NCBI RefSeq assembly: GCF_001949145.1
Contig: NW_019091680.1
Coordinates: forward strand, 18,646-82,645
Reading direction: 5' to 3'
Source of the DNA: Acanthaster planci
Lineage: Eukaryota; Echinodermata; Asteroidea; Valvatida; Acanthasteridae
Length of the DNA: 64,000 nucleotides
Part shown: piece after piece, positions 12,847 to 26,112 of the stretch
Numbering within the stretch: the first letter of the stretch is position 1
Layout of the letters: every line of letters starts with the position of its first letter
Notes under the pieces: model-generated
Told to the model about the DNA's origin: nothing
The model's input: the letters and a program-made list of their open reading frames with translations, nothing else
The model's database searches: none
Position numbers and translations under genes: made by a program

Positions 12847-15609
12847 GGGACTCTCTAAACATTTACTTCCATTATTTTTGTCAAGTTACACCAGCCCTAG
12901 CCTAGCTGCATTAATTTCAATAGAAATGCCTTTTTCGGTTCATCTACAACAGGAAAGACCAAACTACTTTGAATTAAGAACTTTACAGTGGCGCGTATAG
13001 ATAAAACAACAGCTTTGTAATGTAGTGACAATTGTGATAACCAGCAGTCTGGCAACAGCAGGTTATGGATCCCAATGCTCCTGCTAGCCTACAAGCCAAG
13101 AACTAGACCCATGCGCGTTTACATTGGAAGATGTCACAGCTCTCGTCCACAGGTTACAAGACCTAGGCAATGTTCACTCCACTCGGCTTTGGCCTGAAAT
13201 AACGCACGAGCCTACCATGGTCGTTGCCACAGCCCGCTCGCAGAGGGTCGTGTGTTACATGTATTTCAAGTTGTAGCCAAGCGATTTGGACACGGCCTGG
13301 TATCTTTGATGGTCATTTGAATAAAGGTTAGTGACCCTGAAGCAAGTCTGAGTTGTTGTTTTTTTTTCTATTTTGTGTCTACTTGAGGTCCCAGCCGGCC
13401 ATTTCTTGTGAGATTAATTCTTAAATCAACCTCGTTTTTATTTTTACATAGAGAAAAAACCTAAACAAAACGTTAACCCTCTGAGTAGACATTTTGAGGC
13501 AACAGTGTCCAACGCGTGTTCATTAGGGGACAGAAAAACCTAACTAGGAGACATGAGAAATCACAGTCATGTCTGCCGTGTGCTTAAGGTCAGAGCTGTT
13601 CCCTAGCTCAATGGCTCAATGGATTTTCACTCGATTTCTCTACAACTTTTTGTAAACAGAAAAGCGTAGGCCTAAAGTACTCACTTCAGGAGTTCGAATC
13701 TTCATTGCATGTGCGACAGCATGGCTGAAATCGTAGCCAGGTGATGCAGTGCCGCCATCAAAGGTCTTGCCAACTGCAAACTATATGCCGCGAAAAACTG
13801 CAATGAATCGACTACTTAGGACGATCAAAGGTTGATTATTTATGAGATTACTGACCCGTGTGAGTATGTTCATTCATCGCGTGCGCGGTACCTGGGCGCG
13901 ATGTAGTCTTTCCCTTTGTTGTCTGGCTGTCTGAGGGCGGGCTGTCTTTCCGTTGGGTTTTTATTCCCCCCCCCCCCGCGCAAAAAAGCGTTCAGGGCTT
14001 ATTTACACACTCAGACGACTAAGTGGCAAAGAATATTGAACACAAAGATTTTTTACTGGACCATTTACACCGAGAGTGAACTAAGCGCACAACATGACTG
14101 CCGTGTGTTAAAAAAAAGTAACTGTATTTAAAAGATTCCACGCTGTGCTGAGACAAACTAAAGGCTTTCTGGACCATCAAAGCTAGGTCAATCGACAGTC
14201 TCAGTTTGGTGTTTCTCCACTCCTTAGGAAGTCGTCCAATAAGATCTTTGTTCACGTGGTGTTGTTCGATCGCTTTCAGGCGACTACAAGCGACTGGCTC
14301 TCACCGAACGACGCGCGCCCATGATGTTTATCGCCCGAAGATCTTTCTTGAAGTCACCGGGGCACAAAGTCCATGTAATTATCGTTGGAGACTTTGTTTC
14401 GAAGCTTCAAGACCATGCACTGGTGAACCACTTAGCATGTTGAGGGCATCAAAACTGGCACCATCAATTTGTGAAATTTCTAAAGGCTTTAGGGAATTTC
14501 ACAACTTGGCTGTGATAAAGTTGACCCCTCCCCGCCCATATCCCTAGGTACATGTAGCGTGATGTTGCGTGTGGTCAGATCCGAATATCTGAGATGCATG
14601 TTGCAATTTTCGAAGGCTTGCAAGTATGATGTAGGGCCTTCCTACAGGATCGTGAAGCACTCATTCCAGCCATCATTTGCATATTATTACCGTCGATCAC
14701 CATCCGCTCGATCTGAATAAAACGCATACTTGTCCACGATAACCAGATTAAAGCCTGATCCGGCTCTCAAATACAAGAAATCCAGGACGACTAGTCTCCA
14801 TTATACAGCTAGCTGTCATGTCCCGTGGCCATGACCCTGTAAATTGCGCCCTCTGCTGATTTAAAGGATTTTTAAGTCTTGAAGTGTTGACTGGTCCCCG
14901 CCCCCATAATTATCAGATCCCACAAGCCGGTTTTCTTGAAAAGCTCGAGATTGTTTCTGCGCAGAGTAAACACATTTTGGCCATAATTTCAGAACTAATA
15001 TCACCGTACATTTGATGTTTGCTATTGTTGCTTACACAATCATTATTTTTGGCGACACGCGTTGAAGTTGATCCTGCAAATGTTGAATAACGCTTTAACG
15101 CTCCCACCCACGTATAAGCTAATTTCAAGGGGGTTACTGACAAATGACCAGGTACCCTAATCTAGGGGGTAGGTAACTTTGAAATAATAATGCACCAACG
15201 GTTCATCAACAGTCATAGGATGCATGAACTTTATTTAAAACCTACACATAGGTATAAACTCCATCTTTATTTTTTAACTTTAAGAAAAAATTAAAGGCAA
15301 AAAAGTACATAAAAAATAACAGGGAAAACGTCACAGAAAACTGGTAACAGTTACACAGTTAATGGTGCAGTGGTAAAGTGTATCCTTACAGTCAGCACAC
15401 CGTCCATAGTGGGCTGCATGTACATGTATTGCAGAGCTTTTACTTAATTATTGAAGCAATCACTATTTGATGCAAAATAGAGGGTGCTTTGTAACTTGCT
15501 CAGGCCTATATTCTTACATATGGAAGGCACCCAGACAAAAAGGGTATAGACCTCTATCATGGGGCAGCCATCTTGCCTGTCTATCATTCAAGGCAATGTA
15601 ACCATACTG

Positions 15610-15724
15610 AGGCCGTGTCCAAAACGGGCTTCCAGAGCTATGGCTAGGTCTATTGTCTACACGTCTCCACGCATGGAGTGAAGACCTAGACCTAGCTCTA
15701 GACGAGAGATTCGGATGCAGCCTG
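15610..15724 (+). repeat. short TIR element, copy B (about 115 bp)
   Basis: Second copy of the element at 12719. It begins 'gaggccgtgtccaaaacggg' and ends 'gattcggatgcagcctgag'. The central 'gtgaagacctagacctagct' is identical to copy A. It is downstream of the APH-1 stop codon and could lie in its 3' UTR. Confidence 0.75.
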
Positions 15725-16386
15725 AGCCTGGAAGGAAGAAGAGTCGGTTCCCTTTAATCAGTATGTGAAGTTGCATCACTGTTGCCAATGGGTCTACCGG
15801 GAACAAGCAAACATGGCAGTACCACGATAAAGGTCTATATGATGAGGCAATGATCTATTCTGGTTACACTCAGAGGAAATGCCACAAAGTTTAAGTTTAT
15901 TTCCTTTACTCAGTTAAGGAAGTACCCGTCTGGTGACTATACTCGTGTACCACACAAAATTACAAATGAGTTTCAAGATAGAGATGTCGTTCACATCATG
16001 TCAATGGGAATGGGTTGTGGTGCACTCTAAACGCCACCTTTAGGAAATTTTCCTTCTGTAGCAGTTGAACCATTTTTGTTTTGATGTCAACATTCCTCGT
16101 CTGACCACTATTGACTTGAATAAGTCTTACTCCTGGCAGCTATCTCGGATTTCATGCTTGCATGATCGGAAGGGAATTTTTCCTGGCACAGATATTGCTA
16201 ATGAAACCAATCTTGGTGAAACAAATGATCTTGAACACCAACTAACAAGTTCTATAAAAAGAAGTAACATGCAAGTCCATCATAAACAGATAAAAACTTT
16301 GCTCAAATGGGTTTTCAGATCAAATCATACAGATACGCAGAACCTACATGTATTACAAGAGTATACTTTTCATCCACTTGGCGTAT

Positions 16387-19300
16387 TTACAGGGCGTAAC
16401 GCTGGGCTTTCCACTTGAAGGCATTGCGAAGGCTGGACACCGAGCCCCCAACGACGATGAAGGCCCAGGCTGTTTGGACAAGGAGTATGGCGTAGGCCAC
16501 CGGCAGGGTGACTGTATAGAGCTGCTCCTGATTCAGAAGGGTCTGTGGGGGGAAAGGGACACGGGAAGGGAGAAAGAATTACATACTGAGTCCCCCGTTT
16601 TAAGACTCCAAGGAGCGACTGATCAGGGGCAACACCCTTTTGTAAATGCAGAGCACAGCAGCAACACTAGTGTTGCATGTACTTTGTGTTTTACTCCTGT
16701 GTGCCTAGGTCACCTAAGCCAGTGTGTTTACATGAATTGTTGATAGTTTTCGTTATAAATGGACACAGTTTTTGACTGAATGAGCACACATCCACATTTA
16801 CTCCATATCTCAGTATGCAAGGCAGAGAAAAGAGGCACAAATTTCATCTGAATGTACACAAATCCACATATACTCCATATACTGGTATGCAAGGCAGAGA
16901 AAAGAGGGCACAAATTTCATCTGAATGTACACAAATCCACATATACTCCATATAGTGGTATGCAAAGCAGAGAAAAGAGGGCACAAATTTCATCTGAATG
17001 CACACAAATCCACATGTACTCTGAATAGGCATGGCATATAAGACATCACAAGTAAATCCTAATGTGCTGATGTAATCCCAAAATAAACCAAGTTCTTGAT
17101 GCCTGTGATGCATATGCCCTTTTAGAACAATGTGATGCCCCCCCAACAATTTGAACTAACTAAAATGAGCTAAAAAGGAGCTGCACCATTCAAACAATTT
17201 CTGCATGAGGAAAGACGGAGTCAAGGCTTACCAATTCAGATACCAGGAAATGGGAGAACACTACGATCGCATTGACGTAGTACTTTTTCGTCTCACAACC
17301 CCAGAAAAACAGCACGTTCCACACAATGTGAAGGAGCACAAACGCCATAGTCAGGAAAGCTGTGAAGAGATCAAAGCTCTGTAAACTTTGTGCACCGAAG
17401 AGGTAAGCGAAAAGGATTCAACCTATTACGCGGGCCATTCACATATATGTAACATACAAAAATTGTTTCCATCTGTAACCCCACCCCTATTTGGCCCACC
17501 CAGTAAGCATGTCACACACAATCTCCAAGAGACCCCCCATGCAGTACACAGAGGCACCAGCGCAGACTGTCAACCCCTCCTCGTCCCAGGACAGTATCAT
17601 TTTTGGACCCTGTCCACAAATTCTTGTCAAAAAGTGGTGGGACAGAATCTGTCTTCCATCTCACTGTCCCGTCATCAGGGCAACTCGTAAGAGCAAGTCA
17701 CGCCTAGAATTCAACCCGTTGTGTTGGGGCTTTCCCAAAAAGTCTCGCGTAGGTTTTGTGAAGTAGCCTTGCATTCAATGCTATAAAAAAAGAAAACTTA
17801 CACATTTTTTATCTATCAGCGTTCTGTCAGGTTTTACATCTTGACAAAGAGACAGTCATTTCCGTTACATTCTCAGCAGCACACACATTTAACATAAGCA
17901 ACCAATTTGTAGGACAAACCATGCTGTACAGATATGGTGGAAAGAAGTTGAACTCGAATTGTCCTTTTAGTGAAGAGACAGGCAGCTTGTTCATTTTAAC
18001 TGCAGTCGCACTACCAAACTTTAGCTTTCGAGGAATATTACAAGCCATTGAAAAAGGATGTAGGAACGCTGTACACCTGGCCACTTTAAACAGGTGCAGC
18101 TTCTATCGACATGCCAGTCCCTTCATAATAACAATTGACAATGTGCAGATGCCTTGATATTGGTTTATGTAAGGCAAGCAACTTTCCCTGTACACAGGAG
18201 GTACCCATGGCCCTCAACTCTACACCTTGCTACGTAGGCGTATTGTGAACAGCCCCTACAAAGAATAAAAACAGACTCGGCCACGGTCACAACTGTTACC
18301 TGAACTTTGACCTAAATGGAAAAATGGCCACTTTTCAACGTTCCGAAATCTTAATCAGGAATGACACTAATGTCTATTTGACTGATGTGGAGTAGCTATT
18401 GACTTCTCTACGTTCACTTGGTTCAAGTTTTGCATAATAATGTAACGAGGGATTATCTCTCCCCAGTGCAGACCTGACGTGATGAGGAAGTTCGATGGTC
18501 CCCCATCAATCCCTACAGTTCCGGGCCCCCTGGAGTCAGCGATAACGTTGACCAACTGCAAAACGCCACTCATCAGCCCAAAGCCGAGACCAGCCACTGG
18601 AATATAAAAATATAAAACAACACTGTGATAACTGCATCCCCTAATCTGTGAACTGGCTGCGACCGTACAACTGCTACTGATGAGTGCGGCTACAGTGTGC
18701 CTGTATGTGTTGCTGTCCATGGCTCTTTGCAGATGGGACAATATGAAACCAGTTTCTTTGCAAGGCATTCCGTGGCGAGGAGGCATTTGAGGTTATGATG
18801 TGGATAGTCATGAATAAGGAGCACTAACAGCCCAGCCTCAAGCGAGAAATACTAAAGGTGGGTCTAGAACTAATTCCTTTCGGTGAGGGTGGGGGAAAAT
18901 TTTTTTTCAGACGAAGGGGTGGCCCCCAAAATTGGAAATTTCTCTGTGTAATCTCTTATGGCCTTTTTTTTGGGAAAGGTGAGGCTGAATTGTAGGTTGT
19001 TTCACATGCACATGCATATGGAAAGATGGGAAATGAAACAGCTGCAATATTGCCTTTGGTTCTGTTTCACTTCTGTTTAGGAAGAGGCCATAATGCCATG
19101 GGCCTCTCTTATACATGTTGGACCTGTCAATGGATGCACTAACAGGTTTCCGAAGCACAGCTTTTCACGGTTTCCATAAACTTTCTGTAGTGTGTGCTTC
19201 TCCAAGGCAATTATCAGTTGGACAATGAAAGCACCGGTTACCGTATGCATAAACGTGGCGTGCGCTGTCTGAAGTGGTGCCATTTGCATTCGGAGCAGAC

Positions 19301-22300
19301 CTCGGGTCTGGTGGCCCTGTCTGGTTGAATTGCTGCAGACCGTCCTCGGCTTTCCTGTGACAGTCCAAAACAGGGGAACGGTGAAGCGTTCATCTTGCTT
19401 TGCTACAGACATAAGCTTTCTCTTGTTTGGTCATCAGCTGGTCTGGAAATCTTTTCCCAGAGCTGGTTCAGCAAATACTATGAAACCAAGTCTTGAAAAG
19501 AACGTACCCCAACCAAGGGAGTTCAAAGAGGAAGAACACATTTCACCTGCCCTAATGGTTCATGACTGATAGAGCGATTCTGGGATGGATTCCATGTCAA
19601 CATTGGCAATGTCTGTGTGATTAGTGAAAATACAAATACATGTGCTTGTGGTTTCCCAGTGAAACTTTCTGTGTCTTTATCCAGACGTGCTGTTATCCAG
19701 ACACGTCATGGATCTGAAGACAGGAACTTGATCTCATCCAAGTTAGAAATTTTTCTGCCTGCGAATGTATCAGATTTATCATATCTTGTTTTACACACGA
19801 AGTGTGGACATTCCTTTGTTCTCCTGTGGTTAAGGAAACTTCAGGAAAATGCTCCTTTTTCCCCCACTAGGAAAACTGCTTAGAGCTGGAGTTTTGACGA
19901 TGATTTCCTAGACTGTTCCTCTTCATTTTGCCACGATAACCTTGACCCCAAAATACCTCTGAAACTGTTTTTCAGAGAGGGGAAAAGTGGACATGTGCAA
20001 GTCCACACAATGCCATTGTACCCTGTATTATGTGGACTTCTTTCGTACAGAGGTCCACATTACATATGACACGCCTGAACAGGTGGGCAAGGGTAAAAAA
20101 TAAACATTGATTTGCACACCTGAAACTGTTGGTGTTTCACGTTGTTTTCAACGAGGCAAATGTTTGGGGAAGCAGTGCTTGGATGGGAAACTACGCCACA
20201 CGTTACTGGTTGGACTTTGAGCAGCTTACATTCAGGGGCTTTCAGTCAATTCAAATTCAAACACTGAGTGCCCTAATCTCCCTTGAACTGACACGGAGAA
20301 GATCCAAGTTGCTGAAGTCTTACGTCTTTTTGGTGCACAATGAAAAACCAGGTGTATGGGAAATGGCTCACAGGGTGTCGCGAAGAAAAACTTTTTACAC
20401 ACACTCTCCAGGGCCATACATTCTTGAGGGTTACATTCTCTGGATGGTATGTTGAACTAAAACGGTCCCATGTAATGGATGAGAGCTCTCAACAATCTGG
20501 GGAATTTATGATAGAAGTGCCAAGGATTGCCCTAATTGTCAAGGTAGGGTAACCCCTTCATTGCTGGAGGAGAGGAGACTTCATCAATCAAACATTCTTT
20601 CCTTTTTTTATCACTCAAACTTTTTTGAGAGTGCAATGATGATCAATTAATCTGTGCAGGTGCACTCACTGGTAACAATTGACGAGCGAAAATGACAGAT
20701 TTATGACTGCACATACATATGTGCATGCCAATAAAACCGTGAGTGGCGAAAGAATATCTGGTTTTGGAAATCAGATTTATGTGGGCGCAAACACACTTGA
20801 CCAAGTGCCATTCTGCCAGCCAACCAGCTTCAAAAATGTAATAAAAGTGAAGAATCATTCACATATTAGGCTCTGGGGTTGGGACCGCAGGTACATTGTG
20901 TATTTCTGTATCAATTCTATAAACAAAAAGACACAGAATCTAGGTTGGGTCGGGTTGGAAACAATAATTTTTTGTTTGGCCTCATTGTCATCATGTATGA
21001 AAATGCGTACATCATAAGAACCATTAATCAATGACAATGGGTAAGGGTGGTACTTTGTTTTGTTTTGTTTTCTGCACGGGTAGTGAAAAAGGCATCGTTT
21101 TTGTTCTTTTTTTTCTCCTTATGATTTTAGTTACTTCAACATACACACCTGAGAAGCTTGTAGTATCCGAGACGCATCAGTTCCTGAAACAGGACCGAGA
21201 ACGTCAGGCCAAAGGCTAGCTGGTCCCTGAGAGGGACCACAGCAAACCACCATATGGACGAGAAAAGCAAGGATACCAGCCAGAAAAACATCCTGTGGTG
21301 AGACGGCAACAGAAAAACAAACAACAGACAATTGACGGGATTACAAGCCAGATTTCCACTCGTAACAAACCCCACGTGGCATAATTTGCAAATGTCCTAC
21401 CCCGAATAACGGACTCATGACGTGTTCCCAATTGCAGAGAAAATTTGAGACGGGGCAAAGGAAGGTCTGGCACGAGATCCTTTATGGCAGTGACCTTATC
21501 TGATTGAGGTTGAAAGGTTCACAGTCTGTTCAACTGAGTCATTATCCTGAAATCCAATCATTCACATACTGTAAGCTTTCAATAGTAACGCTATTGAAAT
21601 GTTAGAGTGCTAACTGATACAAGGCATGTCTACATGCAGCTATAAAAGGGGTACCATTCCGTGAGCTTACAAATTGCCTCTTTCTCAGACAGCAGTTGAT
21701 CCTACATGTAAGGGGCACATGCACATGTATCTTTGCCAGAGCTACATGTTTGTGACATTTGAAATATCAGTAGCTCAGTAAAGAAATCTATTTACAGGTA
21801 CATGATCCATAAGCATCCTTGTGACATTTCCATAAAGGGCCGTAAACAAGTCAGGTGCTGCATTGACATTCTGTGGTCTTTAGGGAACTTTGTTGTCCAT
21901 AAGTTTCCTTCAAATTAATCCTAACCCCTAGGCCGTTTTTGCTAGGGACCGTCCTCAATCCTCCAGAATCCTCCAATTTGGGAGGTGAAAAAAAATTGGA
22001 TTCTTCCTACGATCCTCTAAAATCCTCCAAAATTTCTTAAAAATGTTACTTGGATGTGTGCCTCCTGCCTCAATCCTTCAAAATCCTCTGGCAATTCCTG
22101 TCATTATGTTGAGGCAGTGCGAATGGCATTCTTGAGCAGAGCGCTTGATTCGAAAGAAATATCGAGCCGATTTCATGCATGACTGAGCAAGAACAACGCA
22201 AAGTCTAACCCATGACCTTCACTCATGGCGTCCTTCCCAATAAGCCATGCACTTTTGCCATTCACTCTCAATCCTCTAAAATCCTCCAAAACTGCCCGAA

Positions 22301-24247
22301 GGATTTTGGAGGATTGAGGAGGGTTTATAGGGCTACGGGAAACTCAAAGAAGCAAATAATGTTGGAGGCATTTGGGAGAAAATGTAACAAGATAAAAAAA
22401 TATTCTGGTGGGAAAATGGAATATCTCTTCAATATAGACATGTAACTTAGAGTGTCAGATGTAAAAACTTTTGAATGTTAAAGGGGTCCATTCCTTTCAA
22501 TCTAAGAAAATGACAGAAAGCTAGTGGATTCGTTCCTGGACATCCAAAAGTCTCATTATTACTTACAGATACTCATCTAGGAGAGATTGTCAAAAAATGA
22601 TTCTTCTCCAACAATTTAATGGAACAATCCAAAGAAGCTGTTATAGCTGTCATGAATATTGGAGAATTCAAATATCTGATCGATTTTCATCATTGTTGAA
22701 TAACTGAATATTTCTTTTCAAAATCAAATATTTGGAACAGGAAGTGAAAATCAATAAAATAAAAAGGCCAAAAAATAATTTGGTTACAAAAATTGCATGC
22801 TAAAAAAATTGTATTTCAAGGTCTTGTGAGGAAACTTAAAGAAAGCTGACGCATGATTGTGCAGGTATCCCCCCAACTACGGCCAATATATTACCATTTC
22901 CATTGTTGTGGGGGTTTGTGACCTCGATGGGATTAATCAGGGAATAAATTACAAATTAGGAAAAACATTTTACCAGCCTACCCTTGTAATCCGAACTCCC
23001 TAGGGTGTGTGTGAAACGGTATCAAAACTGGATGAATCAGGACGGTTCAGGTTGATGTAAACTACTGGTCGCAAACATACAGGGTACAGTGCACATATTT
23101 GGTTTCGGCTTTTAATTAACCCTGACAGTCCTTCACCCATTGGAGGACTGAGGACTGTTAGGGTTAAGGAACTTTAGTAAAACTGTATCCGCCCCAAGTT
23201 GAAGTGCACCTCCGAGCGGCAAAAAGACAGACAGATGGTAGTAAGTTTTCCAAGTGGGTTCTTGCATGCGTTCTGCATGTACGCAAAGAGAATACATTAA
23301 TTAAGGAATCAAGTTCTCACACATGCTCAGTGTGTTCTGCGTCAAACACGCCCCTGATCTCCATTATAAATGCCTGCCTATGTGGCGAGTAGCAAAAAAA
23401 CACGCCCTCTTTTGTTCCGCTCAGAGCGGATACAGTAACTTGAACCTCACGGGAATAGATAAAAAAAATTTGAGTTGCCCGGATTCAGTGTGGTAGTCGA
23501 GACCACTTAAGACCTTCACGAGACCAGCACAAGGCCAGCACAAGACGTCTAGTCTGTGTTCAAGCCGCAAGCTATTCCAATGCACTGCAACAAAAGCATT
23601 CCTTTGCCATTCTCCACCCTGTTACCTGTGACTGGTCTCGTGTCTGGTCTTGTGATGGTCTTGACTACAACACTGTCCAGATTTCAAGCTAACAAAAATT
23701 CCCAAGTCTTGTCCACACAGATGTGCTCAGGGCACAAGCAACCCTACTTGCCCCCATGGTGGCTATTGAACATGTCATAAGTGGGGACTTCCTTATAGTC
23801 AAGAATAAGTTTATTAATTCTAAAAAATCATAACGTTGCTGGGATTTTGTGGTTTTCTTACGTATTATTTTTCTCCTCTGCTGATAAATAAAACATAAAC
23901 CACTGTGGGCTCTGACCCATGGCATGGGCATTTTGAGTTATGGAGGTATTTTTGTACATAAAAGCCTGTTTTTTTGGCAGGACTGAAGAATGCCTTCGAG
24001 ATGAGTGGAGTTTTGAGTTAATCTTTGAGTTGTTCAGATTTTACTGTGGTTGAGTGAATGAACTGTCAAATATTGGATATTCAGTTACTTGAATTGACTT
24101 CAAGACTTGAGAAGCTGTAACAATGGCGACTCACCCAGCGATCATGACAATTACCCGTAACGGGTTGCGAGCGATTGTGATGATGAAGAGACATGCGGGA
24201 GGTCCGTACGCAATGAAAAGTGCACCAAACAGTTGCATGAGCGTCAT
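16387..24247 (-). CDS. APH1: gamma-secretase subunit APH-1
   Basis: Six coding exons on the minus strand: 24247-24135, 21292-21149, 19354-19242, 18596-18474, 17359-17232, 16542-16387. Phases match throughout (2, 2, 1, 1, 0), giving 258 residues, close to vertebrate APH-1 (about 250-265). APH-1 is the seven-pass scaffold of gamma-secretase, assembling with presenilin, nicastrin and PEN-2 to cut Notch, APP and other stubs in the membrane. The sequence keeps the family hallmarks: an N-terminal hydrophobic segment with P-L-R-V-I at 30-34, F-F-W-L-V-S-L-L at 40-47, Y-Y-K-L-L at 81-85, the GxxxGxxxG helix motif (G126, G130, G134), histidines 175 and 201 equivalent to the two conserved intramembrane histidines, and W-A-F-I-V-V-G-G-S near the C-terminus. 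The loop encoded by exon 3 (about 87-122) is Asn/Pro/Ser-rich and poorly conserved. Non-coding 5' exons were not sought successfully. Confidence 0.95.
16775..17027. repeat. tandem repeat, 73-bp unit, about 3.4 copies
   Basis: The word 'tctgaatgtacacaaatcca' or a variant recurs at 16775, 16847, 16920 and 16993, spacings of 72, 73 and 73 bp. Internal blocks 'tatgcaaggcagagaaaaga' and 'gcacaaatttcatctgaatg' are nearly invariant. It lies in APH-1 intron 5, about 230 bp from the last coding exon, so copy number could vary between alleles. Confidence 0.9.
17360..18473. other. APH-1 intron 4
   Basis: A 1.1-kb intron between the exons coding for residues 125-164 and 166-207. No repeat or RNA gene was recognised in it. 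Confidence 0.5.
18597..21148. other. APH-1 introns 2 and 3
   Basis: These flank the small loop exon at 19242-19354. The frames near 19617-19883 and 20129-20552 lie in intron 2 and have no recognisable similarity. A small hairpin-like stretch containing 'gtggac' and 'gtccac' words is seen at about 19990-20057. Confidence 0.45.
21950..22330. repeat. foldback element with 'ctcaatcctcc' ends
   Basis: The left part begins 'ccgtcctcaatcctccagaa' and the right part ends 'ggattttggaggattgagga', an inverted arrangement about 380 bp apart. 'atcctct/caaaatcctcc' words recur between them. Inside the right end, 22267-22287 pairs with 22299-22318 to form a tight hairpin. This fits a non-autonomous foldback element in APH-1 intron 1. 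Confidence 0.6.
23115..23166. repeat. 52-bp palindromic element, copy 1
   Basis: 'aattaaccctgacagtcctt' is followed after a short spacer by its imperfect reverse complement ending 'ggactgttagggttaa'. A related palindrome sits at 38471-38525. Confidence 0.65.
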
Positions 24248-24864
24248 CTTTCTACCGTTGTGGTCGGTGCCCTCTGTGTAAGTGCAAAGACATGGCATTT
24301 AACATTAAGAAGTGACCGACTACGCATTCACATGTAGCCCCATTTGCCTCATAATACAAGTGGCTATTCAAAAAGCTGATCTCCAATGTGTACATGCATG
24401 TACCTAACAGTACCCGTGAGCAAACCCCCATTTCGGGTGCTTTGGTGTAGTCTTGATATACCCACTATGCAACCGTCAACTGTTTCAAAATTCAAATGTG
24501 ACGTGTCGGTGCACTATGGCAGATCAAACACAACAGCACCTCTCCCAACCCTCCCTCTTCCCTCCCCCTGGCTCTAGAGCAGTGTGATTGTTCCGGGTGG
24601 CTGGTCAATCTTGGGAATCGCTCGATCTTGGAGCGATATCTGTCAATCTTGGTGCAAGATTTGCCCATAATTCTGCCATCAGCTGTTCACCTTTTCTGTC
24701 TAATTCACAGACGTGGAATATTATCATAATGGGAGGTAAAGTTAAAAGTTGTAGACAGGATCAACTGATGGTGAAATGCGACCGCACGATCATGCCAATC
24801 AACTTACCGTGCCCAGCATGATCATTACTCTTAATAAGGATACTGTCCCAGACCTTAACATAAG

Positions 24865-24993
24865 ACTAAGACGGCATCCAAAACTCTTGTCTAGAGCTAG
24901 GTCTAGGTCTTCGCTCCAATGGAAACACGTGGAGATGCGCAGACAATAAACCTAGCCGTAGCTCTGGAAGCCCGTTTCAGACACGGCCTTAGT
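24865..24993 (-). repeat. short TIR element, copy C (129 bp)
   Basis: Inverted copy of the element at 12719 and 15610. It is the clearest copy for ends: it starts 'actaagacggcatccaaaac' and ends 'cccgtttcagacacggcctt' plus 'agt', so the termini read actaag / cttagt and form imperfect terminal inverted repeats continuing inward through the 'gctaggt' words. Confidence 0.75.
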
Positions 24994-25409
24994 GAAAATG
25001 TCGGGCATTATCTCAATGGATCTACAATGTACGTGATGCCTCCATGGGTAGACCCTTTCCATTAACCCATGTCCAACCATTCTCAATGTTCTTTTTCATA
25101 TCTTATTTGTGGTTGTAGAGGACCATGGAAGAAGACAGGACACAGAAGATTGTTTACAAAAGGAAAGCGAGACATTAAATGCAATGGAAGGAATGCACAA
25201 ACCAACTGATCGTAACAAAGCTATAGGTGTAAAACATGCCAAACTAGAGAATAGGGGAACTGATGCTTGACATGTTTGACAAGTTACATCAAGTAGGCCT
25301 ATGGCATGTTGTTCACTTCAGATCAGGGCCCTGCGTATATTCCTTCGTCAATCAATGAAAAAGCAAGTGTAGGGCCCTGTTCATGGGTTTGGTACATGGT
25401 CTAGCGGCG

Positions 25410-26112
25410 ATGTACAGGCATGGCATGGTCTACTTCGAGTCTAAGTCCCGAACTCTGTGATACTCTGTGTGACTTAGAGGAGACAAGGTTTACATGGCGT
25501 TGTAATGCTATGGGGTTTTGGAATCGAAATTTTGTGGTGAAATGGTTCACAGCCGTAAGAAGTATTAAATCCAATTTTCCCGTATCAGCATATCTGCTTA
25601 ATCTATACATGTACCTTCTAAAAAGGGGATAACAAAAGTTGAACAGCATGAGACGCAGTATTTTTGAAAAAAATGAGATTTCTGCTCACCAATTTCTCGC
25701 TTCCACCCATTGACTGTCGCTCTGTTCATGCCGTTCGTGTTTATCAGCCTGCGCATGCGTTGAACCCGCAATGGCCGCACTTGCTCCACATCTTGGTTCC
25801 ACCCTTTTCAGTGGCGGGGGATGACATCTCGTGTTGTTTTCATCCTGGAACCATCCTAGCTGCTGCTGTGCCCTGGAAACACACATCGGGCGAGACGCAC
25901 GACATGCGGCGCCATGTGTGATGTTATCCCCTGCCACCGAAAATGATCGAACCAAGATGCGGCTTTGAGCCATTTCACCACAAAAATTTGATTCAAAAAA
26001 CCCATAGCGTTACAACGCCATGTAAACCTTGTCTCCTGTAAGTCACACAGAGTATCACAGAGTTAGTGACTTAGAGTTCTCGAAGTAGGCCTAGCCCTAG
26101 GCATGGTCATGC
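25410..26112. repeat. large foldback element, about 700 bp, with interrupted left arm
   Basis: The left arm at about 25418-25554 is the reverse complement of about 25968-26112 at high identity; shared words include 'aggagacaaggtttacatgg' and 'ttttgtggtgaaatgg'. The pairing resumes further in: 25783-25830 ('catcttggttcc', 'gggggatgacatc') matches 25918-25967. The left arm therefore carries about 225 bp of extra DNA at about 25555-25780 that the right arm lacks. It is consistent with a non-autonomous inverted-repeat transposon carrying a later insertion. Confidence 0.75.

Larger units (their letters stand above)
11940..16386. other. intergenic region between the TNF ligand and APH-1 genes
   Basis: About 4.4 kb upstream of the TNF ligand start and downstream of the APH-1 stop; both genes are on the minus strand. 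It holds two copies of a short TIR element (12719-12846 and 15610-15724) and a short C homopolymer near 13967. AATAAA hexamers on the minus strand (read as TTTATT on plus) occur near 15896 and 15232 and could serve APH-1. No conserved coding segment was seen. Confidence 0.45.
21293..24134. other. APH-1 intron 1
   Basis: A 2.8-kb intron. It contains a foldback element rich in 'atcctcc' words (about 21950-22330), a short palindromic element at 23115-23166, and one copy of a dispersed repeat around 23520-23680 that resembles 28880-29010 (shared 'tgtgactggtct' and 'caagctattc' words). Nothing else is recognised. Confidence 0.5.

Noticed and set aside
14206-14547. 113-codon plus-strand frame in the TNF/APH-1 intergenic region
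   Set aside because: No similarity, no repeat of codon-like composition, and no splice partners.
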